Assembly: GCF_007655255.1 (NCBI RefSeq)
Contig: NZ_VMYE01000011.1
Location: 1-64,000, forward strand
From: Extensimonas perlucida
GTDB taxonomy: Bacteria; Pseudomonadota; Gammaproteobacteria; Burkholderiales; Burkholderiaceae_C
DNA length: 64,000 nt
Reading direction: 5' to 3'
Translations under genes and position numbers: made by a program
The notes under the pieces: generated by a model
Database searches by the model: none
Told to the model about the DNA's origin: nothing
Seen by the model: only the letters and a program-made list of their open reading frames with translations
Shown: piece by piece, positions 19,809 to 29,112 of the stretch
Layout: each line of letters begins with the position of its first letter
How positions within the stretch are numbered: position 1 is the stretch's first letter

Positions 19809-20921
19809 TTAGTTGCCGGGTGAACAGTCCACCCGCCCTGCCACGCCTGCGGCCTCGAAGCTCGCCATCTCGCGCAGGATGGCGCAGGCCGAGACGAGCA
19901 GTGGCCACGCAAGCGCCGCGCCCGAACCTTCACCCAGGCGCAAGCCCCAGTCGAGCAGCGGCTCGGCCTGCATCTGCGCGAGCATCAGCGCATGGCCGGG
20001 CTCGCCCGAGCGGTGCGCGAACACGCAGCGCTGCAGCACGGCGGGCCGCAGCCGGCTGGCCACGAACACGGCGGCGCTGCTGATGAAACCATCGACGACG
20101 ATCACGCGGCGTTCGGTCGCGGCCTGCAACACGGCGCCCACGAGTGTGGCGACCTCGAAGCCACCGAGCGCCGCCAACGCCTGCAGCGGGCTCGTAGCCT
20201 GCGCATTGGCCTGCAGCGCCTGCTGCAGCACGGCCCGCTTGCGCGCGACGCCCTCGGCATCGAGCCCCGTGCCCGCGCCGGTGCACGCCGCCAGATCGAC
20301 CCCGCCCAGGCGCGCGAGCAACAGCGAGGCCACCGAGGTGTTGCCTATGCCCATTTCGCCCAGCAGCAGCACATTGCCAGGCAGGCCGCGCACCACCTCC
20401 TGCCCGTTGGCGAGCGCCTGCGCGCATTGCTCGGGTGTCATCGCCGGGCCGCAGGAGGCGTCTTGCGTGCCCGCGGCCAACCGGCGCTGCAGCAGGCGCG
20501 GTGGGGTGAAGGACTGCTCTTGCGCTGCCGCTGGGCTGCTCCCGACGGGCGGCTCCACCGCGCGCGCCACGCCGCAATCAACCACCGTGAGCGCCATGCC
20601 ATGCTGGCGCGCAAGTACGCTCACGGCCGCGCCGCCGGCGAGAAAGTTGTGCACCATCTGCCAGGTGACGTCCGCCGGAAACGCCGACACCCCGCGCGCA
20701 GCCAAGCCGTGGTCGCCCGCGCACACCAGCATTTGCGGCTGCTGCAACGCAGGCGCCGTGCTGCCCAGAATTTGACCCAAACGCAAGGCCAGCGCCTCAA
20801 GCCGGCCCAGCGAGCCCTGTGGCTTGGTTTTCTGGTCCAGCGCGTGCTGCAGCTGCGCTGTGATGGCGGGGTCGGTGATGTCTGTGATTTGGGGGATGGT
20901 GAAGTGGGCGATGGATTGCAT
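19809..20921 (-). CDS. cobT: nicotinate-nucleotide-dimethylbenzimidazole phosphoribosyltransferase
   Basis: A 370-residue enzyme making alpha-ribazole phosphate, the lower-ligand precursor of cobalamin. Motifs are the KPQGSLGRLEALA substrate region near 33-45, VCAGDHGLAARGVS near 67-80, GEMGIGNTS and the C-terminal LGEGSGAALAWPL with the catalytic Glu. The ATG at 20921 fits the family start; the frame stays open well upstream without similarity. No cobalamin riboswitch was recognised ahead of it, and no other cobalamin genes adjoin. Confidence 0.94.
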   Translation of the reverse strand: MQSIAHFTIPQITDITDPAITAQLQHALDQKTKPQGSLGRLEALALRLGQILGSTAPALQQPQMLVCAGDHGLAARGVSAFPADVTWQMVHNFLAGGAAVSVLARQHGMALTVVDCGVARAVEPPVGSSPAAAQEQSFTPPRLLQRRLAAGTQDASCGPAMTPEQCAQALANGQEVVRGLPGNVLLLGEMGIGNTSVASLLLARLGGVDLAACTGAGTGLDAEGVARKRAVLQQALQANAQATSPLQALAALGGFEVATLVGAVLQAATERRVIVVDGFISSAAVFVASRLRPAVLQRCVFAHRSGEPGHALMLAQMQAEPLLDWGLRLGEGSGAALAWPLLVSACAILREMASFEAAGVAGRVDCSPGN

Positions 20922-21419
20922 GGGGGTGCTTGGGGGATGGGGAAATTGGAGTCGGATTCCAATTATTGAGCGGAGGTGCTGAAGCACCGGGCGGGGCCGG
21001 TAGTTGCGCCGAGGAAATTGGGGGTCAGACTCCAATTTTTGCGGGGGGCGACGAACCGGAGAGAGGGTGCCGGGATGTGGCCCGGCGGCGCAACTTCTTT
21101 TCTTGTCGCACCAAGAAAAGAAGGCAAAAGAAGGCGACCGTGCTGCCCGCGTCCCTGCCCCCTCGCGGCGGCAGGGGCAAGCTGCGGTTCTCACGCCCGG
21201 CTGGGTCGCGCGAAACTCGCTGCGTTCGAACAATCGCGCGCCCTTTTCTCGCCGGGCGCTGCGCTCCTCGGCGCTGGCAGAAGGGCTTGGAATACCATAC
21301 AGGCCATCGCTGCGCTCGGCCTTTGTTGTGTTGGCTTTCGCGGCAAGTGCGGGCCGGCAAACCGCCCCTTGGCCCTACGTTAGACATCTGATTCACCTAC
21401 CACGACCTTTCCTACAGTC
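20922..21419. other. 498-bp non-coding stretch with hairpins before the HNH gene
   Basis: No convincing gene. It contains two neighbouring hairpin motifs: AATTGGA/TCCAATT (about 20944-20964) and AAATTGG/CCAATTT (about 21015-21038). A region at about 21105-21260 (CTTCTTTTCTTG...CAAGAAAAGAAG, then CCCTCGCGGCGGCAGGG) resembles repetitive intergenic sequence common in proteobacteria. The CTTCTTTTCTTG and CAAGAAAAGAAG arms are a perfect 12-base inverted repeat. Confidence 0.5.
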
Positions 21420-22925
21420 ATGAAACGTCAACTTACAGATTCCGAAAAATTTAGTGTCAGGCAACAACAACTTGAGCCTGACGGGTCTCTGCGTTGCTTC
21501 ATTTCCGGCGAGGTCATCTCGGCAAATGATGAGGTTGAATACGATCATATTCAGCCATTTTCTAAGGATGGTGATACCGCTATCGCGAACATCAGAATCG
21601 TCCTGAAACATCACAATCGACGGAAATCAAACCAATCGCTTTACGACGTGCGCGACAATTTGCGCTTGGAAAGATTGTTCGAGAGCAAGAAAAATCACAT
21701 CAAACTCCAAGATATTCTGGATTTAAAAGACGTTAAACGCCGCAATACTCACTGCACAACAACAGACGGTGTCATTACCATCGATGACGGGACTCTGAAA
21801 CGCACCTTCACGCTACTAAGTGATTCCATTCTTCACGTCAATTACTTTTATGGGCGCGTGCCTATTTCTTGGCTCGAAAATGACGATCAAGAAGGACTCC
21901 AGCCCCGCGTTATTGATTACAAGCGGCTCATCAATATTCGCGACCACCTCAAAATACACCCTCAGTTGGCTCCCTCGATTGCCCGACTTCTTGGCAATCG
22001 CCTTAAGCTATTCGATGGTCAACACAAATTGGCAGCGCAAGTTCTGAACAACAACACCGAGGCAGACATCAAGGTCTACGTCTCTCCAGATGATCCTGCG
22101 AGCGCCAAACGACTCTTCGATGACTTGATGATTACCAACCTTGAGGCGCACTCCAAACTCAAGCAGGTTCCTTTCTACACCTCCACGCTTCTAGATCGAC
22201 TGTCGGTCATCTATCGAGAGTTGCTTGATGAGTTTATTAGCACCAAGGCCCCGGAGAGCCACACTGAGGAACACTTTGTTCACTTCCTGACGGTCACAAA
22301 ACAATACAGCAAGACAGCAGCTAAAGACATGCTGCGGGGCGCCATCAAGACCGCCGCCCTTGCCGGAAGCGCCTTGGAACAATATGTTGCCGAAGCTTCG
22401 AAGGATGCAAGCTATCCAATTACCATTGATTTGCTTGAGAAGACAATCTTTCCCGCTACGCTATATCTCGATCCAGCGACTGCCAAGTTCACATCAGATC
22501 AAGATTACCGAAATGCGGAGACTCAGAATTTTGCAGAAATTGCAAAACTCATCGTAGCGGAAACAATGATTGCAAACTGGGCGCAAAACATCAAGGGCAA
22601 GACCCTTACGCATGAGCAGTTGAAGGCACGTCGCATCTGGCACAAAGGTGCGGTACTGACGTGGGCACCATATTTGAAAAGCATTCTCTACTTTGCCTTG
22701 CAGGCCATGACTAGCGAGGAACGAGAGAGACTCCTTTATCGAAAACCAATCAGCGATCATCAGAAGGCCATCATCCAGAAGTGCCTCAACCGTCTCTTCT
22801 CCCACCCACTGTGGGACGAGCCCGAAGGCGAGGTTGATAGCCTGCTTGTCTCCGCGCGAAAACAAGATGATCTTTTCTCCAAGAAGGGACTAACCGAAAA
22901 ATATGTCATCTACGGCGAGGCGTAA
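21420..22925 (+). CDS. HNH endonuclease-DGQHR domain protein, candidate defence gene
   Basis: A 501-residue protein of unknown role. Residues about 24-75 form an HNH-type nuclease motif: Cys26, DH at 42-43, Asn57 and HHN at 64-66 with RRK. Residues about 160-250 contain LFDGQHKLAAQ (DGQHK at 199-203), the hallmark of DGQHR/DndB-like and ParB-like folds. The C-terminal 250 residues are helical and unrecognised. Base composition is strikingly AT-richer than all neighbours: a 60-base sample has 27 G+C. Codon use is also different, indicating recent transfer. No methylase, integrase or partner gene adjoins. Possible roles are cutting modified DNA, or regulation of a remote modification system; both are inference. 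Confidence 0.7.
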   Translation: MKRQLTDSEKFSVRQQQLEPDGSLRCFISGEVISANDEVEYDHIQPFSKDGDTAIANIRIVLKHHNRRKSNQSLYDVRDNLRLERLFESKKNHIKLQDILDLKDVKRRNTHCTTTDGVITIDDGTLKRTFTLLSDSILHVNYFYGRVPISWLENDDQEGLQPRVIDYKRLINIRDHLKIHPQLAPSIARLLGNRLKLFDGQHKLAAQVLNNNTEADIKVYVSPDDPASAKRLFDDLMITNLEAHSKLKQVPFYTSTLLDRLSVIYRELLDEFISTKAPESHTEEHFVHFLTVTKQYSKTAAKDMLRGAIKTAALAGSALEQYVAEASKDASYPITIDLLEKTIFPATLYLDPATAKFTSDQDYRNAETQNFAEIAKLIVAETMIANWAQNIKGKTLTHEQLKARRIWHKGAVLTWAPYLKSILYFALQAMTSEERERLLYRKPISDHQKAIIQKCLNRLFSHPLWDEPEGEVDSLLVSARKQDDLFSKKGLTEKYVIYGEA

Positions 22926-23103
22926 GAGGTTTAATCACTCAGTCAACCTACCACCTACAAGCTGCGCATGCAGGCTCCCTCCGCGCTTTGCGCTCCGGCA
23001 GCCACCCACATCTATGTCACCAATCATTACGCCCCGTTTGCATGGAAATTGGAATTCGATCGCGCCAATCAAAAAATCCCCCCAAGCCAAAAACCGCCCC
23101 GCC

Positions 23104-23808
23104 TCAAATCGCCACCAACCCCCGAATCCCCCTCGCCTGCATTTCTGCACCCACCCCGCGCGCGATGATTTCGCCACGTTCCATTACGAGGTAGTGGTCG
23201 GCCAGCGATTCGGCGAAGTCGTAATACTGCTCGCACAGCAAAATGCCCATGGGCTGCCCATCGAGGCCGTGCGCGGCCAGGGTGCGGATGACGCGGCCTA
23301 TGTCTTTGATGATGGAGGGCTGGATGCCCTCGGTCGGCTCGTCGAGGATCAGCAGGCGCGGGGCGGGAGCGAGGGCGCGGGCGATGGCCAGTTGTTGTTG
23401 CTGGCCGCCCGAGAGGTCTCCACCGCGCCGGTGCAGCATGTCTTTGAGCACGGGGAAGAGCTCGAACAGCTGCGGTGGGATCGGCGTGGCGGCGCTTTTG
23501 TAGGCCAGCCCCATGCGCAGGTTTTCCTCCACCGTCAGGCGCGCAAAAATCTCGCGGCCTTGCGGGACGTAGCCTATGCCGGCGCGGGCGCGCTGGTAGG
23601 GCGTGGCCTGGTGGATGGGCTGGCCGGCGAAGTGGATGCTGCCCGTTTTGATAGCCACCAGGCCCATGAGGCTCTTGAGCAGCGTGGTCTTGCCCACGCC
23701 GTTGCGCCCCAGTAGCACGGTGACCTGGCCGGGGGCGACGCTCAGGCTCACGTCGCGCAGGATGTGCGAGCCGCCGTAATACTGGTGGAGGTGCTGGACT
23801 TCGAGCAT
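23104..23808 (-). CDS. urtE: urea ABC transporter ATP-binding subunit UrtE
   Basis: A 234-residue LivF-type ATPase, last gene of the urea uptake operon. Walker A GRNGVGKTT is at 34-42, signature LSGGQQQQLAIARAL near 133, Walker B LLILDEPTEGIQPSI near 155, and the UrtE-typical GILLCEQYYDFAE stretch follows. Known UrtABCDE systems import urea with high affinity under nitrogen limitation. Separated from urtD by 101 bases that hold a dispersed repeat copy. Confidence 0.94.
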   Translation of the reverse strand: MLEVQHLHQYYGGSHILRDVSLSVAPGQVTVLLGRNGVGKTTLLKSLMGLVAIKTGSIHFAGQPIHQATPYQRARAGIGYVPQGREIFARLTVEENLRMGLAYKSAATPIPPQLFELFPVLKDMLHRRGGDLSGGQQQQLAIARALAPAPRLLILDEPTEGIQPSIIKDIGRVIRTLAAHGLDGQPMGILLCEQYYDFAESLADHYLVMERGEIIARGVGAEMQARGIRGLVAI

Positions 23809-23820
23809 GGTTTTATGGAT

Positions 23821-23870
23821 AAAAAGTGGCGTTTGCGCCGATGTATCAAGCGCTTGCAGCTATCACAATG
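23821..23870 (+). repeat. dispersed palindromic repeat, copy 2
   Basis: AAAAAGTGGCGTTTGCGC, a 9-10 base centre, then AAGCGCTTGCAGCTATCA. It sits between urtD and urtE, inside the operon, so it must be transcribed. Confidence 0.65.
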
Positions 23871-23909
23871 ATTGCATTCAATGCCCGGCATGGGTACGTC
23901 GCGCGGCGC

Positions 23910-24794
23910 TCAGCGCCCCAGATAGACCTCGATCACGCGCTCGTCGGCCTGCACGGCGTCCAGCGTGCCTTGCGCGAGCACGCTGCCCTCGGCGAGCACG
24001 GTGACGATGCCGTCCTCACCTGCAATGGCGCGGATGAAATGCATGTCGTGCTCGACCACCATCAGCGAGTGCTTGCCGCGCAGCGACAAAAACAGCTCGG
24101 CGGTGCGCGCGGTTTCTTCGTCCGTCATGCCGGCCACGGGTTCGTCGAGCAGCAGCAGCCGCGGCTCTTGCGCGAGCAGCATGCCGATTTCGAGCCATTG
24201 CTTTTGCCCGTGGCTCAAGAGGCCCGCCTGGCGCGTGCACTGCTCTGCCAGTTGGATGGTGTGCAGCACTTCGGCCAGCCGGTCGGCCTGCGCCGAGTCG
24301 AGCCGAAAGCGCAGCGACGCGGGCACGCGCTTGTCGGTCTTGAGCGCGAGCTCCAGGTTTTCGAACACGCTGAGCTCCTCGAACACCGTGGGCTTTTGGA
24401 ACTTGCGGCCTATGCCCAAGGCGGCGATCTCGGGCTCAGTGTGGCGCAGCAGGTCGATGGTGCTGCCGAAGAACACGCTGCCGCTGTCGGGGCGGGTCTT
24501 GCCGGTGATGATGTCCATCATCGTCGTCTTGCCCGCGCCGTTGGGGCCGATGATGCAGCGCAGCTCGCCAGGGGCGATGTCGAGGTTCAGGTGTTTGATG
24601 GCCTGAAAGCCATCGAAGCTCACGCACACGTCTTCCAGGTACAGGATGCGCCCGTGCGTCACGTCCACTTCGCCGGCCTGCGCGGGCCGCCCGTAGCTGG
24701 CGCTGCGCCCGCCCGATTCGGTCTTGCCCTGCGCGCCGGCGCGCTGGTGCGCCTGCAGGCGCGCCGCGCCTTCTTCCATCAGGTCTGGCGTCAT
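23910..24794 (-). CDS. urtD: urea ABC transporter ATP-binding subunit UrtD
   Basis: A 294-residue LivG-type ATPase. Walker A GPNGAGKTT is at 83-91, and the signature LSHGQKQWLEIGML has the UrtD-specific H-G-Q-K pattern. Walker B is LLLLDEPVAGMTDEET. About 45 extra N-terminal residues precede the core LYLEDVCVSFDGFQAI; they are low in similarity, so a later start is possible. The ATG overlaps the urtC stop as ATGA. Confidence 0.93.
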   Translation of the reverse strand: MTPDLMEEGAARLQAHQRAGAQGKTESGGRSASYGRPAQAGEVDVTHGRILYLEDVCVSFDGFQAIKHLNLDIAPGELRCIIGPNGAGKTTMMDIITGKTRPDSGSVFFGSTIDLLRHTEPEIAALGIGRKFQKPTVFEELSVFENLELALKTDKRVPASLRFRLDSAQADRLAEVLHTIQLAEQCTRQAGLLSHGQKQWLEIGMLLAQEPRLLLLDEPVAGMTDEETARTAELFLSLRGKHSLMVVEHDMHFIRAIAGEDGIVTVLAEGSVLAQGTLDAVQADERVIEVYLGR

Positions 24795-26002
24795 GGCCTG
24801 GCCCTCCAGAAGGCGATGCGCTGCAGGGCCGGGCCCGGCGCACGCAGCAGGCCCAGCACGCCCTGCGGCAGGAACAAGGTCACGGCGATGAAGAGCGCGC
24901 CCAGAAAATACAGCCAGACTTCAGGCGCGGTGACGGTGAGCCAGCTTTTCGCACCGTTGACCAAAAACGCGCCCACGATGGGGCCCACGAGCGTGGCGCG
25001 CCCGCCCACTGCTGTCCAGACCGCGATCTCGATCGAGCTTGCCGGGCTCATCTCGCCGGGGTTGATGATGCCCACCTGCGGCACGTACAGCGCACCGGCC
25101 ACGCCGCACATCATGGCGCTGAGCACCCACACGCTGAGCTTGTAGGGCAGCGGCGCGTAACCGCAGAACATGACGCGGCTTTCGGCGTCGCGCAGGGCTT
25201 GCAGCACGCGCCCGTACTTGCTGCGCACCAGGGCGCGCGCCAGCAGGTAAAAGCCCAGCAGCGCCAGCCCCGTGAGCACGAACAGCACCATGCGCATCTG
25301 CGGCGTGGCCAGCGGCAGGCCCAGAATGCGCTTGAAGTCGGTAAAGCCGTTGTTGCCGCCAAAGCCGGTTTCGTTGCGGAAAAAAAGCAGCATGGCCGCG
25401 TAAGTCATGGCCTGCGTGATGATGGAGAAATACACGCCCTTGATGCGCGAGCGGAACGCAAACCAGCCAAACACCAGCGCGAGCAGCCCCGGCACCGCCA
25501 CTACCAGCACCAGCGTGGCGATGAAGCTGTCTGACAGCGCCCAGTGCCAGGGCAGCGTCTTCCAGTCCAGAAACACCATGAAGTCTGGCAGGTCGCTGTG
25601 GTAGTTGCCGTCGCGGCCGATCTGGCGCATCAGGTACATGCCCATCACGTAGCCGCCCAGCGCAAAAAATAAGCCATGCCCCAGGCTCAAAATGCCGGTG
25701 TAGCCCCAGATCAAGTCCATGGCCAGCGCGCAAATGGCATAGCACATGATCTTGCCCAAAAGCCCGAGCAGGTAGTCGGACAGGTGCCAGGCGCTGTCCA
25801 CTGGCACGAGCAGATTCAGCACCGGCGCCACGGCACACACGAGGATCAGCGCTGCAAAAAATGCCGCCCAGCCCGTGCGCGAGAGCAGCGGGGCGCGCGC
25901 CGGCAGGGTGAAGGGCGTGGCCGGGCGGGCCGCTGGATGCGCGGCGGATGCAGCGGGTGCGGCCGGCGCAGCACTTTGCAAGGGGTTGGCGTCGCGCGTC
26001 AT
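24791..26002 (-). CDS. urtC: urea ABC transporter permease UrtC
   Basis: A 403-residue LivM-type inner-membrane permease with about nine hydrophobic spans. Recognised from LIWGYTGILSLGHGLFFALGGY near 105 and the NNGFTDF stretch typical of UrtC. An Ala/Pro-rich N-terminal tail of about 35 residues precedes the first span. It overlaps urtB upstream and urtD downstream by 4 bases each (ATGA), so all three are translationally coupled. Confidence 0.93.
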   Translation of the reverse strand: MTRDANPLQSAAPAAPAASAAHPAARPATPFTLPARAPLLSRTGWAAFFAALILVCAVAPVLNLLVPVDSAWHLSDYLLGLLGKIMCYAICALAMDLIWGYTGILSLGHGLFFALGGYVMGMYLMRQIGRDGNYHSDLPDFMVFLDWKTLPWHWALSDSFIATLVLVVAVPGLLALVFGWFAFRSRIKGVYFSIITQAMTYAAMLLFFRNETGFGGNNGFTDFKRILGLPLATPQMRMVLFVLTGLALLGFYLLARALVRSKYGRVLQALRDAESRVMFCGYAPLPYKLSVWVLSAMMCGVAGALYVPQVGIINPGEMSPASSIEIAVWTAVGGRATLVGPIVGAFLVNGAKSWLTVTAPEVWLYFLGALFIAVTLFLPQGVLGLLRAPGPALQRIAFWRARP

Positions 26003-27615
26003 GCCTCGCGTCCTTTCAGAGCAAACAGGCCTTGCGGGCGTTTCTGGATGAAGACGATGATGAACACCAGCACGGCGATCTTGGCCAGCACCGCGCCAGC
26101 CCAGCCTTCGAGCAGCTTGTTGGCCAGCCCCAGGCCCAGCGCGGCCACCACCGTGCCCGCCAGCTGCCCCACGCCGCCCAGCACCACGACCATGAACGAA
26201 TCGACGATGTAGCTCTGCCCCAGGTCGGGCCCCACGTTGCCCACCTGGCTGAGCGCGCAGCCCGCCAGCCCGGCGATGCCCGAGCCGAGCGCGAAGGCGT
26301 AGGTGTCGATGCGCGCGGTGTTCACGCCCATGCAGGCGGCCATGGCGCGGTTTTGCGTCACGCCGCGCACGAACAAGCCCAGCCGCGTGCGCGCAATCAA
26401 AAAGGCCACGCCCGCAAGCACCGCCGCCGCAAACGCGATGATGACCAGCCGGTTGTAGGGCAGCATCAGGTTGGGCAGCACCTGCCAGCCGCCGCTCATC
26501 CAGGCGGGGTTTTCCACGCCCACGTTCTGCGCGCCGAAGAGCGAGCGCACGGCCTGGATCAATATCAGGCTGATGCCCCAGGTGGCGAGCAAGGTTTCGA
26601 GCGGGCGGCCGTACAAGAAGCGGATCACGCCGCGCTCGAGCACCGCGCCCACCAGCGCCGCCGCGCCAAACGCGATGGGCAGGGCGGCCACCAGGTACCA
26701 GTCAAACGCGCCCGCGGGCAGGTAGCGCTGAAACAGCGCCTGCACCACGTAGGTGGCGTAGGCGCCCACCATGATGAGCTCGCCGTGCGCCATGTTGATC
26801 ACGCCCATCAGCCCATAGGTGATGGCCAGCCCAAGCGCCGCAAGCAGCAGGATGGAGCCCAGGCTGAGCCCGGTAAACAGCACACCCAGGCGCTCGCCCC
26901 AGGCCAGGCCGGCGTCGATGTGGGCGATGGCGGCGGCGATGGCGGCCTTGACCTTGGGGTCGTCCTCGCGCGCGAGCTGCTCGTTGAGCAGCAGCTTGAT
27001 GTCGGGGTCGCGCGCCTGTTGCAGCAGCTGCGCGGCCTGCAGGCGGTGCGCCGCGTCCGGGCTCGCGAGCAAGGTGGTGGCGCGCGCCAGCTCCAGCCGT
27101 GCGCGCACGCGGGGGCTGCGCTCCTGCGCCAGGGCTTGCTCGATCAGGGGCAGGCGCGCCTCGGCGGGGTCTTTCATGAGCGCGTCGGCCGCTGCGGCGC
27201 GCGTGGCCTCGTCGCTGCTGCGCAATTGCAGGGCCGCGCGCGCGGCGTCGAGCGCGGCGCGCAGCGCGTTGTTGTTGATCACGTCCTCGGCATCGGCGGG
27301 CAGCGCCACCGGCGCGCCGGTGACGGGGTCGTGCGCCTGATCGCCGTCCATCACGTAGGCGGCATGCGCCGTGGCCTTGACGGCGTCGTTGGCCAGCGCG
27401 TCGAGGAAGGCGCGGGTGCGCTCGTCGGCGTCGGGCAGTGCCGCGTCGATGGCCGCGATGCGCGCCTCGGTGTCCCCCGTGGCCATCTGTAGCGCCTGCG
27501 CGGCCGTGAGCGCCCAGGCCGGCGCGGTGCCCAGCAGGCCCAGCAGGCTCAGCAGCACGGCACAGGCCAGGCAAACGGCACGCCATGGGCGGGCCAGGTG
27601 GGGCAAGGTGCACAT
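25999..27615 (-). CDS. urtB: urea ABC transporter permease UrtB
   Basis: A 538-residue LivH-type permease. An N-terminal signal (about 1-35) leads into the roughly 190-residue soluble helical extension (AQALQMATGDTEARIAAIDAALPDADERTRAF) that distinguishes UrtB from amino-acid LivH. The membrane part from about 230 has NMAHGELIMVGAYATYVVQ. The ATG at 27615 was chosen; a TTG five codons upstream (27630) is an alternative and neither has a strong ribosome site. A dispersed repeat lies between urtA and this gene. Confidence 0.92.
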   Translation of the reverse strand: MCTLPHLARPWRAVCLACAVLLSLLGLLGTAPAWALTAAQALQMATGDTEARIAAIDAALPDADERTRAFLDALANDAVKATAHAAYVMDGDQAHDPVTGAPVALPADAEDVINNNALRAALDAARAALQLRSSDEATRAAAADALMKDPAEARLPLIEQALAQERSPRVRARLELARATTLLASPDAAHRLQAAQLLQQARDPDIKLLLNEQLAREDDPKVKAAIAAAIAHIDAGLAWGERLGVLFTGLSLGSILLLAALGLAITYGLMGVINMAHGELIMVGAYATYVVQALFQRYLPAGAFDWYLVAALPIAFGAAALVGAVLERGVIRFLYGRPLETLLATWGISLILIQAVRSLFGAQNVGVENPAWMSGGWQVLPNLMLPYNRLVIIAFAAAVLAGVAFLIARTRLGLFVRGVTQNRAMAACMGVNTARIDTYAFALGSGIAGLAGCALSQVGNVGPDLGQSYIVDSFMVVVLGGVGQLAGTVVAALGLGLANKLLEGWAGAVLAKIAVLVFIIVFIQKRPQGLFALKGREA

Positions 27616-27629
27616 AAAAATTTTGAGCA

Positions 27630-27673
27630 AAATTGGCCTCTAGCGCAGATGTATCCTGCGCAAGCAGCTATGA
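27630..27673 (+). repeat. dispersed palindromic repeat, copy 3 (near consensus)
   Basis: AAAATTGGCCTCTAGCGC, then AGATGTATCCT, then GCGCAAGCAGCTATGA. This is one of the two cleanest copies and defines the family pattern. It lies between urtA and urtB within the operon. Confidence 0.75.
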
Positions 27674-27760
27674 CTTAAGAAGCATCTGCGCGCGACACTG
27701 GGCCGCACCGAGCCACGCCAGCGCCGCAGGCCAGGGCGCCAGCGGCACGCGGGCTCTCCG

Positions 27761-29044
27761 TCAGCTGCCGATCTTGGTCTTGCCGTCAGGCTCGTCCTTT
27801 TTCTTGTCGTTGCCCTCGATGTAGGGGCTCCAGGGCTGGGCCTTGATCGGGCCCTTGGTCTTCCAGACCACGTTGAACTGGCCGTCGGCGCGGATCTCGC
27901 CCACCATCACGGGCTTGTGCAGGTGGTGGTTCTTCTCGTCCATCTTCACGAGGAAGCCATCGGGCGCCTGGAAGGTCTGCCCGGCCATCGCAGCGATGAC
28001 CTTGTCGGTGTCGGTGCTCTTGGCCTTTTCCACGGCCTGCTTCCACATGTGGATGCCGATCCAGGTCGCTTCCATCGGGTCGTTGGTCAGCGGCTTGTCC
28101 TTGTGGCCGGGGATGTTCTTGGCCTTGGTGTAGTCGCTCCACTGTTTGATGAAGGCCGCGTTGGTCGGGTTCTTCAGGCTCATGAAGTAGTTCCACGCGG
28201 CCAGGTGCCCCACCAGCGGCTTGGCGTCCACGCCGCGCAGTTCCTCCTCGCCCACGCTGAAGGCCACCACCGGCACGTCCTTGGCCTTCAGGCCGGCATT
28301 GCCCAGCTCTTTGTAGAACGGCACGTTGGAGTCGCCGTTGATGGTCGAGACCACCGCCGTCTTGCCGCCCTGGCTGAACTTCTTGATGTCGGCCACGATG
28401 GTCTGGTAGTCGCTGTGGCCAAAGGGCGTGTAGGTTTCCATGATGTCGGCATCCTTCACGCCCTTGGTCTTGAGGAAGGCGCGCAGGATCTTGTTCGTGG
28501 TGCGCGGATAGACGTAGTCCGTGCCCAGCAGCACGAAGCGCTTGGCCCCGCCGCCCTCCTTGCTCATCAGGTATTCCACCGCCGGAATGGCCTGCTGGTT
28601 GGGCGCGGCGCCGGTGTAAAACACGTTTTTGGAGAGCTCCTCGCCCTCGTATTGCACGGGATAGAACAGCAGGCCGTTGTTTTCCTCGAACACCGGCAGC
28701 ACCGACTTGCGGCTCACCGAAGTCCAGCAGCCGAACACCACGGCCACCTTGTCCTGCGTGAGCAGCTGCTTGGCCTTTTCGGCAAACAGCGGCCAGTTGG
28801 ACGCCGGATCGACCACCACGGGCTCCAACTTTTTACCCAGCACGCCGCCCTTGGCGTTGATGTCGTCTATGGCCATGAGCACCGTGTCCTTGAGCACGGT
28901 TTCCGAAATCGCCATGGTGCCCGAGAGGCTGTGCAGCACGCCGACCTTGATGGTGCCGCCGGACTGGGCCAGGGCAGGAGTGGCAAAACCGCTTGCAAGG
29001 GCCGAGGCCAGGGCCAGGGCGTGGAGAGTGGAACGACGCTTCAT
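27761..29044 (-). CDS. urtA: urea ABC transporter substrate-binding protein
   Basis: A 427-residue periplasmic binding protein of the UrtA/AmiC-like family, first gene of the urt operon. The signal peptide MKRRSTLHALALASALASGF ends near ALA-Q27, followed by TIKVGVLHSLSGTMAISETV. UrtA-typical VFGCWTSVSRKSVLPVFEENNGLLFYPVQYEG is present near 105-137. ATG 29044 has GGAG about 9-12 bases upstream. A sigma-54 promoter and NtrC-like sites precede it, so expression should rise in nitrogen shortage. Confidence 0.96.
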   Translation of the reverse strand: MKRRSTLHALALASALASGFATPALAQSGGTIKVGVLHSLSGTMAISETVLKDTVLMAIDDINAKGGVLGKKLEPVVVDPASNWPLFAEKAKQLLTQDKVAVVFGCWTSVSRKSVLPVFEENNGLLFYPVQYEGEELSKNVFYTGAAPNQQAIPAVEYLMSKEGGGAKRFVLLGTDYVYPRTTNKILRAFLKTKGVKDADIMETYTPFGHSDYQTIVADIKKFSQGGKTAVVSTINGDSNVPFYKELGNAGLKAKDVPVVAFSVGEEELRGVDAKPLVGHLAAWNYFMSLKNPTNAAFIKQWSDYTKAKNIPGHKDKPLTNDPMEATWIGIHMWKQAVEKAKSTDTDKVIAAMAGQTFQAPDGFLVKMDEKNHHLHKPVMVGEIRADGQFNVVWKTKGPIKAQPWSPYIEGNDKKKDEPDGKTKIGS

Positions 29045-29112
29045 GGGTGCAGACTCCAGTAAAGGAATTGGGTGGATGGGACGGAGCCAGGGTCGGCTTC
29101 CATCCGCCACCA

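Noticed and set aside
20922-21419. Cobalamin riboswitch ahead of cobT
   Set aside because: I looked for a B12-box-like conserved core in the upstream 500 bases and saw none; the visible hairpins are simple repeats.
19538-21468. AGTGTCAGGCAACAA present both near 19540 and inside the HNH gene near 21453
   Set aside because: A 15-base match with no similarity on either side; most likely chance rather than an attachment site.
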